Below the pieces are notes generated by a model, which did not search any database, was not told the DNA's origin, and saw only the letters and a program-made list of their open reading frames with translations. Positions 17,184 through 25,352 of a stretch of DNA of 64,000 bases are shown one piece after another. The DNA is from Massiliimalia sp050943535 (GTDB lineage Bacteria; Bacillota; Clostridia; Oscillospirales; Ruminococcaceae): contig JBMNPJ010000007.1 in the NCBI GenBank assembly GCA_050943535.1, positions 62,001 to 126,000 of the forward strand, in the 5' to 3' direction. A program made the position numbers and the translations under genes. How positions within the stretch are numbered: the first letter of the stretch is position 1; every line of letters starts with the position of its first letter.

Positions 17184-17438
17184 GTGAAGACCCGATTAAA
17201 AGAGTTGAGAACATCTGCCGGTTATACCCAGCAGTATTTGGCAGACTTGGTTCATGTATCTGCCAGAACCATTATTTCCATTGAAAAAGAGCAGTATAAT
17301 CCTTCCTTGATGCTGGCTTATCGATTGGCTCAGGTGTTTCATACCACCATTGAAGACCTGTGCTGTCTGGCTGACAATGAACAGTTAGAGCAAGACAGCT
17401 GCCTTTCCTCCCATTCCAAGCAAAAGCCGTCAGACTGA
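17184..17438 (+). CDS. XRE-family helix-turn-helix regulator
   Basis: 84 aa. A single HTH_3 domain fills residues 3-60 (RLKELRTSAGYTQQYLADLV ... SARTIISIEKEQYNPSL), followed by a short polar tail. Such small Cro-like proteins usually bind their own operator. It starts at GTG 17184, 9 nt behind AAGGAGG. Upstream and divergent is the Nif11-like gene; downstream, 54 bp away, is the HAD phosphatase. Target unknown. Confidence 0.88.
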   Translation: MKTRLKELRTSAGYTQQYLADLVHVSARTIISIEKEQYNPSLMLAYRLAQVFHTTIEDLCCLADNEQLEQDSCLSSHSKQKPSD

Positions 17439-17492
17439 CAAAATCCTTTGATTTTATTGATACAATTTATTCTGAGAAAGGTACGATTTTAA

Positions 17493-18122
17493 TTGAAAAA
17501 ATTGATTGTATTTGATCTGGACGGAACCTTAAACCAAACAAACCTCTATGCAGTAGAGGCTGTTCGTATGGCACTGGCTGATTTTGGGGTCACTGGCTAT
17601 ACTGATGAAGAAATCCAGAGCCATTTTGGAGAACGTCCTGCGGATTACACCAAAACCTACTTTCCGAACGCAAGCGAAGAAGTGAGAAATAACTTTTTAA
17701 AAGCAGAAGCCCGTCATGAAGACCAACTCCTGGAACAATACGGCAAGCCCTTTGACGGGATTCCGGAAGTTTTAAGCAAGTTAAAACAGCAGGGCTATCT
17801 GTTGGCTGTGTGTTCTAATTCCTCCATTCGCTATATTTCACTGGTATTAAAAACGCTGAAAATCGATTCTTACATGGATTATCTTCAGCCCCTGCTGCCA
17901 GGAATGATCAAAGACGATACTCTAAAAATTTTGCTGGAACAGGTCAACCCGGACAGTGCCGTTATGGTAGGCGACCGGATTTATGACCAAAATGCGGCAA
18001 AGGCAAACCACATTCCCTTTATTGGATGTGCTTACGGATATAACCCAAAAGAAATGGAATCCGCAGATTTCGTTGCCCATAGTCCCATGGACATTTTAAA
18101 CGGAGTGGAAGCACTTTTTTAG
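17493..18122 (+). CDS. HAD-family phosphatase (phosphoglycolate phosphatase-like)
   Basis: 209 aa. HAD motif I is FDLDGTLNQ at the N-terminus, motif II VCSNSS, and motif III/IV MIKDDT ... VMVGDRIYDQNAA. The cap is the small helical type between motifs I and II (Gph/PgmB group). Substrate not deducible. The start is TTG at 17493 with AAAGGT about 10 nt upstream. Likely co-transcribed with the XRE regulator and ended by the hairpin at 18182-18221. Confidence 0.87.
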   Translation: MKKLIVFDLDGTLNQTNLYAVEAVRMALADFGVTGYTDEEIQSHFGERPADYTKTYFPNASEEVRNNFLKAEARHEDQLLEQYGKPFDGIPEVLSKLKQQGYLLAVCSNSSIRYISLVLKTLKIDSYMDYLQPLLPGMIKDDTLKILLEQVNPDSAVMVGDRIYDQNAAKANHIPFIGCAYGYNPKEMESADFVAHSPMDILNGVEALF

Positions 18123-18137
18123 TTTTATCAAAATAAA

Positions 18138-18221
18138 AAGTGCTGCAAAATACAGCAATGCAGCACTTCCCAGAACAAGAAAACAACGCAGACTGTGTCG
18201 TTATGGTCTGTGTTGTTTTTT
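18138..18221. terminator. Two facing intrinsic terminators
   Basis: Hairpin 1 (arms AAGTGCTGCA 18138-18147 and 18159-18168) is followed by T-rich sequence on the minus strand and would stop rubrerythrin transcripts. Hairpin 2 (AACAACGCAGAC 18182-18193 / GTCTGTGTTGTT 18206-18217) is followed by T6 on the plus strand and would stop the HAD gene. Confidence 0.75.
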
Positions 18222-18244
18222 ATATCACGTAAAAACTTTCAGAT

Positions 18245-18838
18245 TTATTCTGTAAACGGAGCCATGGAAGAAGCAATGAAAAATCCCTGTGGGTGTTTGC
18301 AGACCGGACAAATTTCAGGCGCCTTTGTCCCATAGGATACATGACCGCAGTTTAAACAAACCCAGGTAACTTGAGTATCTGATACAAACAAAGCATGTTC
18401 TTTTACCAGCCCCAGAAAATGTCCAAAACGCTGTTCATGTGTTTTTTCAATTTTTGCTATCATTTCAAAAGCATAGGCTGCTTGCTGGAATCCCTCTTCT
18501 TTGGCAATTTTAGAAAAAGCGGGGTATACTGTTTCTGCCTCTTCTTTTTCATTTTCGCATGCAGCCTGCAGCATATGGGAAATTTCATTGCTGGTATTCA
18601 CCGGATATGTTCCGTCAATGCCAATTACTTGTCCATCCAGTTCCTGCAGCAGCTGATAAAAAATTTCCCCATGTTCTTTTTCCTGATTTGCAGTAAAGGT
18701 AAATACTTCCCGCAGAACATGCAAATTTTGTTTTTCGGCTTGTTCTGCAGCAAAAGTATATCGGTTTCTTGCCTGGCTTTCTCCTGCAAAAGCTCGCATT
18801 AAATTGATTTTTGTTTGACTATCCTGAAAACGTACCAT
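18245..18838 (-). CDS. rbr: Rubrerythrin
   Basis: 197 aa. Ferritin-like diiron domain with EsxxR (AFAGESQARNRY), EKEH, the second-half ENEKEEA and EKTHEQRF metal-ligand helices, then a C-terminal rubredoxin domain with two CxxC pairs (VCLNCGHVS ... CPVCKHPQGFF). Reduces hydrogen peroxide using electrons from rubredoxin/NAD(P)H, protecting anaerobes. ATG 18838 lies 14 bp behind the next gene upstream, so the two form an operon. A rubredoxin gene is at 53.6 kb. Confidence 0.96.
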   Translation of the reverse strand: MVRFQDSQTKINLMRAFAGESQARNRYTFAAEQAEKQNLHVLREVFTFTANQEKEHGEIFYQLLQELDGQVIGIDGTYPVNTSNEISHMLQAACENEKEEAETVYPAFSKIAKEEGFQQAAYAFEMIAKIEKTHEQRFGHFLGLVKEHALFVSDTQVTWVCLNCGHVSYGTKAPEICPVCKHPQGFFIASSMAPFTE

Positions 18839-18852
18839 ACACAGTTCCTTCC

Positions 18853-19284
18853 TTATAAAAAAGTTTTTAATGAATTGATGTTCTGTTCTTCAAACTGAAT
18901 GACTTCTTCGGTTAATTGTCTGGTCTCACGGGAAATACAGTGGCAGTATTTATGCAGATGCTGGGTGGCGTCAATCAGCCCCATGGTACTTCCCTGTATC
19001 ATCATTTCCGCCAAATGAGAGGGAAAATGATTTTTCATCAAATTGCTTTTTACCCCCACCGTAACAGACCATTTTGAAACCGGAGATAATTCCTTTGGCA
19101 CCTCTTGGCGCAGATGCAGCTGGCGTTCTACCTGCTGGGAAAAGTGGGAATATCCATTTTTTTGTTCCCGAACGGTTTTATGCAGTTTTGGATTTTTGGT
19201 TTTTTTCAAAATCATTTCCAATGTCTGCTCACCCATTTTGGTGTTTTGATAAAGTCGGTTGAGCAGGTCGGTTTCGTAGTTCAT
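18853..19284 (-). CDS. Helical protein of unknown function co-transcribed with rubrerythrin
   Basis: 143 aa, predicted all-helical, starting MNYETDLLNRLYQNTKMGEQ. The four-helix rhythm (long amphipathic helices; KTVREQKNGYSHFSQQVERQ) resembles ferritin-like or DUF2383-type bundles, but I see no complete ExxH metal motif. The ATG at 19284 has GGGAGG 7 nt upstream. The rubrerythrin start is 14 bp downstream, which suggests an oxidative-stress context. Not identified further. Confidence 0.7.
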   Translation of the reverse strand: MNYETDLLNRLYQNTKMGEQTLEMILKKTKNPKLHKTVREQKNGYSHFSQQVERQLHLRQEVPKELSPVSKWSVTVGVKSNLMKNHFPSHLAEMMIQGSTMGLIDATQHLHKYCHCISRETRQLTEEVIQFEEQNINSLKTFL

Positions 19285-19378
19285 GTAAATACCTCCCAAA
19301 TAAAGTCAGTAACAGTTTCCCCAAAAACAATCAAAACCATACCAAAACCCAAATTTTTTCAAAAGGGCGCGGCTGCTT

Positions 19379-19407
19379 TTGATCCCTGCCTGAAAATATG
19401 GTATAAT
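19379..19407 (+). promoter_or_regulatory. tdk promoter
   Basis: TTGATC at 19379-19384, 17-bp spacer, TATAAT at 19402-19407, about 38 nt before the tdk start region. Confidence 0.75.
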
Positions 19408-19451
19408 AATATCTTATAAAACCACACTGATTACAGGAGAGATCCAAAATC

Positions 19452-20030
19452 ATGAAACTGTATTTTTATTATGGCGTTATGGGATCCAGCAAAACCGCAA
19501 ACGCTTTGATGATGAAATTTAATTTTGAGGAAAAGGGCAAAAACGTGCTGCTGATTAAGCCCAGCATTGACACCCGGGAAAAAGGAAACCTTGTTACCTC
19601 CCGGATCGGGATTTCAGCCAAGGCACAATTATTGGAGCCCCAGGAATCCATCTTAGAACTTTTGGCTCAGTTTCCTAAAACTGAAATCATCATTGTAGAT
19701 GAAGTGCAATTTCTCAGTTCCTGGCAGATTGATCAGCTGCGGGAGATTGCGGACAGTGGGATTCCTGTTTTTTGCTATGGACTCAAGACAGACTATATGT
19801 GCCATCTGTTTGAGGGAAGCCGGCGCCTTTTGGAGGTAGCGGATACCCTTCGGGAGCTGAAAACCATGTGTCACTGCGGAAGAAAAGCAATTATCAATGC
19901 CCGCTATCAGGGAGATCAGATTATTTATGAAGGCAGTCAGGTGGATATTGGAGGCAATGACAAATACACCGCCCTTTGCTATCAGTGCTGGAAAGCGGGA
20001 AAAATCGGGAATGTCTCAAATAAGGGTTGA
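19452..20030 (+). CDS. tdk: Thymidine kinase
   Basis: 192 aa. Walker A GVMGSSKTA at residues 8-16, Walker B IIIVDEVQFLS, the lasso region, and a zinc site made of CHCGRKA and CYQCWKAG. Phosphorylates thymidine to dTMP in the salvage pathway (type II, TK1-like). ATG 19452 follows AGGAGAG. Its TGA stop (20028-20030) is inside the -35 box of the following tRNA promoter. Confidence 0.97.
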   Translation: MKLYFYYGVMGSSKTANALMMKFNFEEKGKNVLLIKPSIDTREKGNLVTSRIGISAKAQLLEPQESILELLAQFPKTEIIIVDEVQFLSSWQIDQLREIADSGIPVFCYGLKTDYMCHLFEGSRRLLEVADTLRELKTMCHCGRKAIINARYQGDQIIYEGSQVDIGGNDKYTALCYQCWKAGKIGNVSNKG

Positions 20031-20055
20031 CGATTATGGAAAAAAGCGGTATAAT
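20027..20055 (+). promoter_or_regulatory. tRNA-Thr promoter
   Basis: TTGACG at 20027-20032, 17-bp spacer, TATAAT at 20050-20055, so RNA would begin about 10 nt before the tRNA. The -35 overlaps the tdk stop codon. ACCGCTT pairs with AAGCGGT across the -10 region. Confidence 0.85.
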
Positions 20056-20071
20056 AATAACCGCTTCATTT

Positions 20072-20147
20072 GCTGATGTAGCACAGTCGGTAGTGCAGCT
20101 GATTCGTAATCAGCAGGTCGCGTGTTCAAGTCACGTCATCAGCTCCA
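20072..20147 (+). tRNA. tRNA-Thr (anticodon CGU)
   Basis: Full cloverleaf of 76 nt with encoded CCA: acceptor GCTGATG/CATCAGC, D stem GCAC/GTGC, anticodon stem GCTGA/TCAGC with loop TTCGTAA (anticodon CGT, reads ACG), T stem with TTCAAGT loop, and discriminator U. A perfect promoter precedes it and a terminator follows 5 nt later, so it is a single-gene transcript. Confidence 0.96.
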
Positions 20148-20152
20148 AAAAG

Positions 20153-20192
20153 AAAAAGAGATTGAAATCCAAAGATTTCAATCTCTTTTTTT
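20153..20192 (+). terminator. tRNA-Thr terminator
   Basis: A 17-bp stem (arms 20153-20169 and 20174-20190, CAAA loop), with the arms ending in A and T tracts. It can also serve the TIGR01440 gene on the opposite strand, which stops at 20202. Confidence 0.9.
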
Positions 20193-20201
20193 GTCCTGTT
20201 T

Positions 20202-20753
20202 TTACATCCGGTCTGGATTATAAACCGCCCGTTCTCCGCCGACAAATTTCGGCCGTGTTCTGGCACAGATCAATATTGCTTCTCCAATTTTAGAAACAGA
20301 TAACCGAACCGGAACCGCTACTGGTTTTAAGTGCATTCCGATCAAAGTTCCCCCAATATCCATTCCGCAATGAGCTTTTACAGATTCCACTGCTGCAGGA
20401 CACTGAAAACGCTGATAAGCAGTGGTGGCAAAAGACCCTCCTGCTTTTGGCTGCGGTACCACATTAACCTCTTCCAGCTGATAGCGAACCGCCGTTTCCT
20501 TTTCTACAATCAAAGTACGGTTTAAATGTTCACAGCACTGTGCTGCCAAAGCAATTCCCTTTTCCTGCAAAACCGGATACAATCCGTCAAACACAGCCTG
20601 CGCTACTTCCACACTGGAAAATGTGCCGATTTTCTGTCCAGCCACTTCACTGCTGGAACAACCTACCACCATGACATCGCCTTTTTCCAATTTTGCTTGT
20701 TCCAACAATTCTAGCGCCGCAGTGCGAGCCTGCTGTTTAATTTCTTTTAACAC
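20202..20753 (-). CDS. TIGR01440/UPF0340 (YwlG-like) conserved protein
   Basis: 183 aa matching the UPF0340 family: VVGCSSSEVAGQKIGTFSS, then LAAQCCEHLNRTLI, and the C-terminal HCGMDIGGTLIGMHLKPVAVPVR block. Widespread in Firmicutes, function not established. The start is GTG at 20753, behind GGGAGG. It stands alone between the tRNA terminator and glgD. Confidence 0.9.
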   Translation of the reverse strand: MLKEIKQQARTAALELLEQAKLEKGDVMVVGCSSSEVAGQKIGTFSSVEVAQAVFDGLYPVLQEKGIALAAQCCEHLNRTLIVEKETAVRYQLEEVNVVPQPKAGGSFATTAYQRFQCPAAVESVKAHCGMDIGGTLIGMHLKPVAVPVRLSVSKIGEAILICARTRPKFVGGERAVYNPDRM

Positions 20754-20827
20754 AGCTTTCCTCCCCTTTCCTTGTCAATGGATTATACCTATTATACGTC
20801 CTTTGACAGAGAAAGTAAAGGCTTATG

Positions 20828-21943
20828 CTATGCGATGGTCCCCTTTTGGATTACTACCGGATACCGGTCAATCCCTACCAGCAGTTTATTTTCAGTAATC
20901 ACAGCGTCTTTGTCCACAATGGTATATTCTATGGTGGAATTTTCCTCAATGACTGTATTTTGCATGACAATGGAGTTTCGGATACAGGCGCCGGGTTTGA
21001 CCCGTACACCTCGAAATAAAATGCTGTTGATTACATTTCCCTCAATCACACATCCATCTGCAACTAAAGAACGGGATACTCTGGCCTGACTGCTGTAAAA
21101 CACCGGAGGCTCATCCAGAACCTTGGTGTAGATAGGCCAGTCGGAATGAAATACCTGACGTCTTACTTCTGGCTTTAAAAACTCCATGCTCTTTAAAAAG
21201 TAGCTTTGGATGGAGTCAATTTTTGCTGTGTAATCCAGATATTCATAAACAGAAATATGCAGGGTGTCATATTTATTTTGGATCAGACTTTTTTCCAAGT
21301 TCACCTGACTGTATGTATGTGCTTCTTCCACCAATCGGATCAAAAGATTTCGGTTAATCAGGTACATATTTAAGCTGCAAAGCCCGGATTTTTCTGTAAA
21401 GCAATTTACCTTTACATCTGTAACCCTGTTATTTTCATCCTTTTCCAAAATCAAATTCTTATCATTTTGGTCATTTGCGGTAATCATTTGCTGCTGTGCT
21501 ACAACCGTAATATCCGCATGATGGGACAAATGGTGCTTCAACACCTTTCGATAGTCAATACTGCATATTATATTTGAGTCGCTTAGCAGTACATAGTCAT
21601 CGGTACTGCGCTTTAGATACCGCAGTGCACCATAAAGAGCTTCCAGCTTGCCCCGATACATAAAGGCGTTGCGGTTTCCAAAAGGCGGCAGGATAAAAAG
21701 TCCGCCAGCTTTACAGTCAAAATCCCACTCTTTTCCATTGCCCAGATGATCCATCAAGGACTGGTAATTCATTTTTGTAATGACACCCACATTTCGGATT
21801 CCGGAGTTTACACAGTTTGACAGTACAAAGTCAATTAGTCGGTATCGGGACAAAATGGGGAGAGATCCCATGGTTCGGGTTGCGGTCAGTTCTTTTAAAT
21901 TTTCATCATATACATTTGAAAAAACAATGCTCATCATACTCAT
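20828..21943 (-). CDS. glgD: Glucose-1-phosphate adenylyltransferase, GlgD (regulatory) subunit
   Basis: 371 aa. ADP-glucose pyrophosphorylase fold: nucleotidyltransferase domain (about 1-235) and left-handed beta-helix (about 270-370). The N-terminal GGxGxRL nucleotide loop present in GlgC is replaced here (SIVFSNVYDENLKEL), as is usual for GlgD, which modulates GlgC in a hetero-oligomer. The ATG at 21943 overlaps the glgC stop by 4 bp (ATGA), so the two are translationally coupled. Confidence 0.95.
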   Translation of the reverse strand: MSMMSIVFSNVYDENLKELTATRTMGSLPILSRYRLIDFVLSNCVNSGIRNVGVITKMNYQSLMDHLGNGKEWDFDCKAGGLFILPPFGNRNAFMYRGKLEALYGALRYLKRSTDDYVLLSDSNIICSIDYRKVLKHHLSHHADITVVAQQQMITANDQNDKNLILEKDENNRVTDVKVNCFTEKSGLCSLNMYLINRNLLIRLVEEAHTYSQVNLEKSLIQNKYDTLHISVYEYLDYTAKIDSIQSYFLKSMEFLKPEVRRQVFHSDWPIYTKVLDEPPVFYSSQARVSRSLVADGCVIEGNVINSILFRGVRVKPGACIRNSIVMQNTVIEENSTIEYTIVDKDAVITENKLLVGIDRYPVVIQKGTIA

Positions 21944-23112
21944 TTTTTGTCCTCTCCCTTTTTTATCAACGTTTTCTTTTCCTGGCTTACTCTTTTATCC
22001 TTAGGGACAACCGTAATGGCCGTATCTTTTCCCCCAACGGTGCACCCAGACTCAATTATCACATTTTCTCCTGTAATAACCCGGATGACCTTTGCATTTG
22101 ATTTTACCTTTGTTCCAGGAAATAGGACGCTGTCCTTAATTTCGGCCCCCTGTTCCACTACAACGCCGTTAAATAGCACCGAGTGTTCTACCTTTCCCTC
22201 AATGATACAGCCTTCTGCTACCAGTGAGTTGCAGACGATGGCATCCTGTTCGATATAGTGGGGAGGCTGACAGGTGTTTCTGGTGTATATTTTTCTGCCC
22301 TCTTTGCGCAACGGTGCTTTGCCGGACAGCAAATCCATATTTGCCTGCCATAAACTTTCTATGGTTCCTGCGTCTATCCAGTAACCATCAAAGGAATAGG
22401 CATACAAATTTTTGTTATCTGCCAGCATCGCGGGAATAATATCTCCTCCAAAATCATGTTTGGAATTTTTTTGCTGGCTGTCCTGAATAAGATATTCTTT
22501 CAGGACACTCCAATTAAAAATATAAATCCCCATAGACGCGTGGGTGCTCTTTGGCTTTTTAGGTTTTTCCTGAAATGACACAATTTTTTGTTTTAGATCT
22601 GTTTCCATAATCCCGAACCGGGAGGCATCTTCCAGAGGTACATCAATTACTGCAATGGTACCGTCTGCGCCGCATTGTTTATGGAAATCCAGCATTTTCT
22701 GATAATCCATAGAATAAATGTGGTCTCCGGATAAAATCAAAAGATATTCAGGGTCATATTCGTCAATAAACTCCTGATTTTGCCATACTGCGTTGGCAGT
22801 ACCCAAATACCATTCCGCTTTAGAATTCCCTACATAAGGGGGTAGAATATGGATTCCGCCTATTTTTCGGTCCAGCCCCCATGGCTGTCCATTTCCAATA
22901 TAGCGGTTGAGAACCAGCGGACGATACTGGGTCAGTACGCCTACCGTGTCAATGTGAGAATTCACACAATTGGATAAGGTAAAATCAATCATGCGGTACT
23001 TTCCTCCAAAAGGCACCGCAGGTTTTGCAATTTGTTCTGTTAACTGGTGAAGGCGGCTTCCCTGCCCGCCTGCTAAGATCATAGCCACACATTCTTTTTT
23101 CTGATGAAACAT
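21940..23112 (-). CDS. glgC: Glucose-1-phosphate adenylyltransferase, GlgC (catalytic) subunit
   Basis: 390 aa. It makes ADP-glucose from glucose-1-phosphate and ATP, the committed step of glycogen synthesis. Intact AGGQGSRLHQLT nucleotide loop, KPAVPFGGKYRMIDF, GDHIYSMDY and a C-terminal beta-helix. ATG 23112 follows GGGAAGGAG at somewhat long spacing. The branching enzyme glgB is 23 kb away (46.4 kb); a glycogen synthase is not in the window. Confidence 0.96.
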   Translation of the reverse strand: MFHQKKECVAMILAGGQGSRLHQLTEQIAKPAVPFGGKYRMIDFTLSNCVNSHIDTVGVLTQYRPLVLNRYIGNGQPWGLDRKIGGIHILPPYVGNSKAEWYLGTANAVWQNQEFIDEYDPEYLLILSGDHIYSMDYQKMLDFHKQCGADGTIAVIDVPLEDASRFGIMETDLKQKIVSFQEKPKKPKSTHASMGIYIFNWSVLKEYLIQDSQQKNSKHDFGGDIIPAMLADNKNLYAYSFDGYWIDAGTIESLWQANMDLLSGKAPLRKEGRKIYTRNTCQPPHYIEQDAIVCNSLVAEGCIIEGKVEHSVLFNGVVVEQGAEIKDSVLFPGTKVKSNAKVIRVITGENVIIESGCTVGGKDTAITVVPKDKRVSQEKKTLIKKGEDKK

Positions 23113-23298
23113 ACTGCTTGCTCGCTCCTTCCCGGAAATCCGGTTGTTTTTGGCTTCATACGATACTGCTCACAGGATTTTTGTTGATCCTATTTACCAA
23201 TAACTATGCAAAACTGGAACAAGCTATGCTTAAAAATATAAAGAAATTTTTTGCTGGTGAAGTACCAGCGCAACAGCCTTTATAATTTTCATATAAAA

Positions 23299-23329
23299 AA
23301 GGAAGTTTCCCATAACAGAAAACTTCCTT
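23299..23329. terminator. Hairpin in the 497-bp gap upstream of glgC
   Basis: Arms AAGGAAGTTT (23299-23308) and AAACTTCCTT (23320-23329), 11-nt loop, with A-rich sequence on the left. The gap 23113-23609 holds no gene I can support. From left to right it has a small GCTGGT/ACCAGC stem (23253-23269), this hairpin, a repeat element and a terminator. Confidence 0.55.
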
Positions 23330-23464
23330 CCAACTGTAGAAAAGGTAATGCAAAGTAGCAAATTGTACGTATTGGGTATAGAGAACTTACAGCTACCTAT
23401 TGATAGTCTTCGCTATCTCCAGGGGAAAGCCGATAAAATGTATTTATTTTCAGCCAGCCAAAGT

Positions 23465-23558
23465 ACGAACGTAGTGTCATTGTATGCGAGTACTGTCTGC
23501 TGACTACATAAAAATTTGTCTCCGACGGCTTAAGGGACAAACGTCCCTTAAGAATCCC
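23465..23558. repeat. Mosaic intergenic repeat, copy A
   Basis: Contains module 1 (18 nt, ACGAACGTAGTGTCATTG, 23465-23482) and module 2 (CCCTTAAGAATCCC, 23545-23558). Module 2 here is the right arm of a perfect 10-bp hairpin (CTTAAGGGAC/GTCCCTTAAG, 23529-23552). Both modules recur exactly at 28489-28502 and 28572-28589, in the opposite order. Confidence 0.65.
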
Positions 23559-23565
23559 AAATTAA

Positions 23566-23600
23566 AAGGAGTTTCCCACAGCAGGAAACTCCTTTTTTAT
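23566..23600. terminator. Terminator of the signal-peptidase-like gene
   Basis: AAAAGGAGTTTCC / GGAAACTCCTTTT with a 7-nt loop and T/A-rich flanks on both sides, directly downstream of the minus-strand gene that stops at 23610. Confidence 0.8.
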
Positions 23601-23609
23601 TACAGCATT

Positions 23610-25031
23610 TTATTTTTCTTCAGAATCATCAATCTCAACTTTAATGTTGGCACGATACTGCGGGGTTTTAATCACAAAACCGTCTCCGCTTTTTCTGCGC
23701 TCCACCTTAACCTGCTCGTCCTTTAAGTCTTCAAAATTAAAATCTACGGCATGATCTTTTACCTCAATTAAAATTTTGTCTAAAAGCTGCTGAGGATCTG
23801 TTTTTTTCTCTGTCCCAGTCACTTTTCCAGCCGGTTTTTTTACAGTGTGATTATTTGCCGCCTGATTTTTCTTCATCCGTTCCCGGATAGCCTTCATGTC
23901 AAACTCCATGGTCTGGCGCATCATTTCGCGGCGGAATTCTTCGTCATCCTCTTCTTCTAAACGAACTGCTTTGGAAGGAGTATGAGAAACTGTTTCATTT
24001 TCAGATAAAAATGGAACAATGCCATGATATTCTTCGTCGGTTTTTACTTCGTCCGCTGGAGAACCAAAGCTTCCTGGAACCAGCGGTGCTTTTGGTTGAT
24101 CGTCTTCCGCTGCAGCAGAAGCAGGATCAATTGGTCCATTGGTAGCTTCATCAGAACCAGAGGAGCGGAACGGTCTTAACAACTCGCTGTTTCCAAAACC
24201 ACTGAATTCATTATCCATAGAAGACACAGTTTCGCTGCGAATCTGGGTGATTTTAGGCGGAGTATCTAAAAACCGCTGTACCCGTTTTACCGGAGGCTGT
24301 TCCGGTTCGGAATCTTCCTCATCATATTCACTGGAATCGTCTTCAGAATCGTAGGAATTGTAAGAAGCATATTCATCATCAGATTCTTCTTCGTACTCTT
24401 CTTCGTATTCGTCATATTCGTCGTCGTATTCATCATCATCATCTTCATCTTCTTCATACTGACTGCCTGCGATGACACGGCAAATAATAGAAATCAGCTG
24501 AAGAACGATAAATAAGCCCAAAGGCAATACGACAAACCAGAAAATACCCATGGATGACTGTGCAGTCATAATCAATGTACCCAATGCAGCGATGCTGTAG
24601 GTTGCCTTCCCAACCACCAGTGTGGAAGAAACTGCTTCAATTTCACCGTCAGCAGTCTGTACATGCAATACTGTGGTTCCGTCTTCCTCATTGACAGAGT
24701 TGATAACACCCATGCTGTACTTGCCGTATACCTGATTGACAGTAGATAAACTTGGAGATTCATAAACCACTGTCTGTGATGCTTCCAAGTCTGCTGCTTC
24801 TGCCTTTTGGGCAATGATTAAATCTCCTTTAGAGGCAATACTTTTTTGATTGTCTGTCTCAATTGGAAGATACATTTTTCCTGCAAATTCTGGCACTGTT
24901 TCATTTTCGGCCGCTTTGCTCATGCTGCTGTCTGCCAAAAAGTAAAACGCAGATGAAATCACCGCAAGCACTAGTACAATAATCGCAAGAATCTGGGTAA
25001 TTCGAACCCCAATACTTTTGTTCCGTTTCAT
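23610..25031 (-). CDS. Signal-peptidase-like (SipW-type fold) membrane protein without catalytic residues, long acidic tail
   Basis: 473 aa. N-terminal transmembrane helix (ITQILAIIVLVLAVISSAFYF), an extracytoplasmic domain (about 40-150), a second helix (MGIFWFVVLPLGLFIVLQL), then about 290 cytoplasmic residues. The outer domain has the S26B order: KGDLIIAQ, then VYGKYSMGVINSV, then VVGKATYSIAALGTLI running into the helix. The SMxP nucleophile motif and a clear catalytic His/Lys/Asp partner are missing. The tail starts with a run of D/E/Y (about 190-250) and ends in a basic then beta-like segment. Function unknown. ATG 25031 follows GGGAGG. Confidence 0.6.
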   Translation of the reverse strand: MKRNKSIGVRITQILAIIVLVLAVISSAFYFLADSSMSKAAENETVPEFAGKMYLPIETDNQKSIASKGDLIIAQKAEAADLEASQTVVYESPSLSTVNQVYGKYSMGVINSVNEEDGTTVLHVQTADGEIEAVSSTLVVGKATYSIAALGTLIMTAQSSMGIFWFVVLPLGLFIVLQLISIICRVIAGSQYEEDEDDDDEYDDEYDEYEEEYEEESDDEYASYNSYDSEDDSSEYDEEDSEPEQPPVKRVQRFLDTPPKITQIRSETVSSMDNEFSGFGNSELLRPFRSSGSDEATNGPIDPASAAAEDDQPKAPLVPGSFGSPADEVKTDEEYHGIVPFLSENETVSHTPSKAVRLEEEDDEEFRREMMRQTMEFDMKAIRERMKKNQAANNHTVKKPAGKVTGTEKKTDPQQLLDKILIEVKDHAVDFNFEDLKDEQVKVERRKSGDGFVIKTPQYRANIKVEIDDSEEK

Positions 25032-25053
25032 GATAACCTCCCAGGACGAATGA

Positions 25054-25081
25054 ATTATAAATCATCTTGCAGATCACGCAA
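25054..25081 (-). promoter_or_regulatory. Promoter of the signal-peptidase-like gene
   Basis: TTGCGT at 25081-25076, 16-bp spacer, TATAAT at 25059-25054; transcription would start about 17 nt before the ATG. The rest of the 321-bp gap (25082-25352) is A/T-rich and I see nothing else in it. Confidence 0.7.
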
Positions 25082-25352
25082 GTTTTCCTTGTAAAAGAAC
25101 CGTTTATAAGACAAACAGGCAAAAAACACTTTTTTTCTGCCACACCTTAGTAAACATAAAACCCTGTCGTTTTACAACAGTACATACAGTCTTACAACCA
25201 GTTTGCTGATACAACGAATAAACTCCATTCTTATTTATTATCCTTTTTTTGCGAAGAAAAGTCAAGGAAAAAACACAAAAATATGGTTTTTTTACAAATT
25301 CTCCAAATAAATCCATTGATTTGTGATTTTTACCTGTTGCCGGCTGCAAAAA

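Noticed and set aside
23113..23609. Possible small RNA or CRISPR-like array in the gap upstream of glgC
   Set aside because: The repeats are two-copy words and hairpins, without regular spacing; no promoter-terminator pair that defines an RNA.
24287..24478. Met/Asn/Thr-rich minus-strand frame
   Set aside because: Frame-shifted reading of the acidic repeat tract in the real gene.
25104..25349. Minus-strand frame of about 81 codons in the gap upstream of the signal-peptidase-like gene
   Set aside because: No ribosome site, biased composition, and it overlaps the promoter region side of the real gene.
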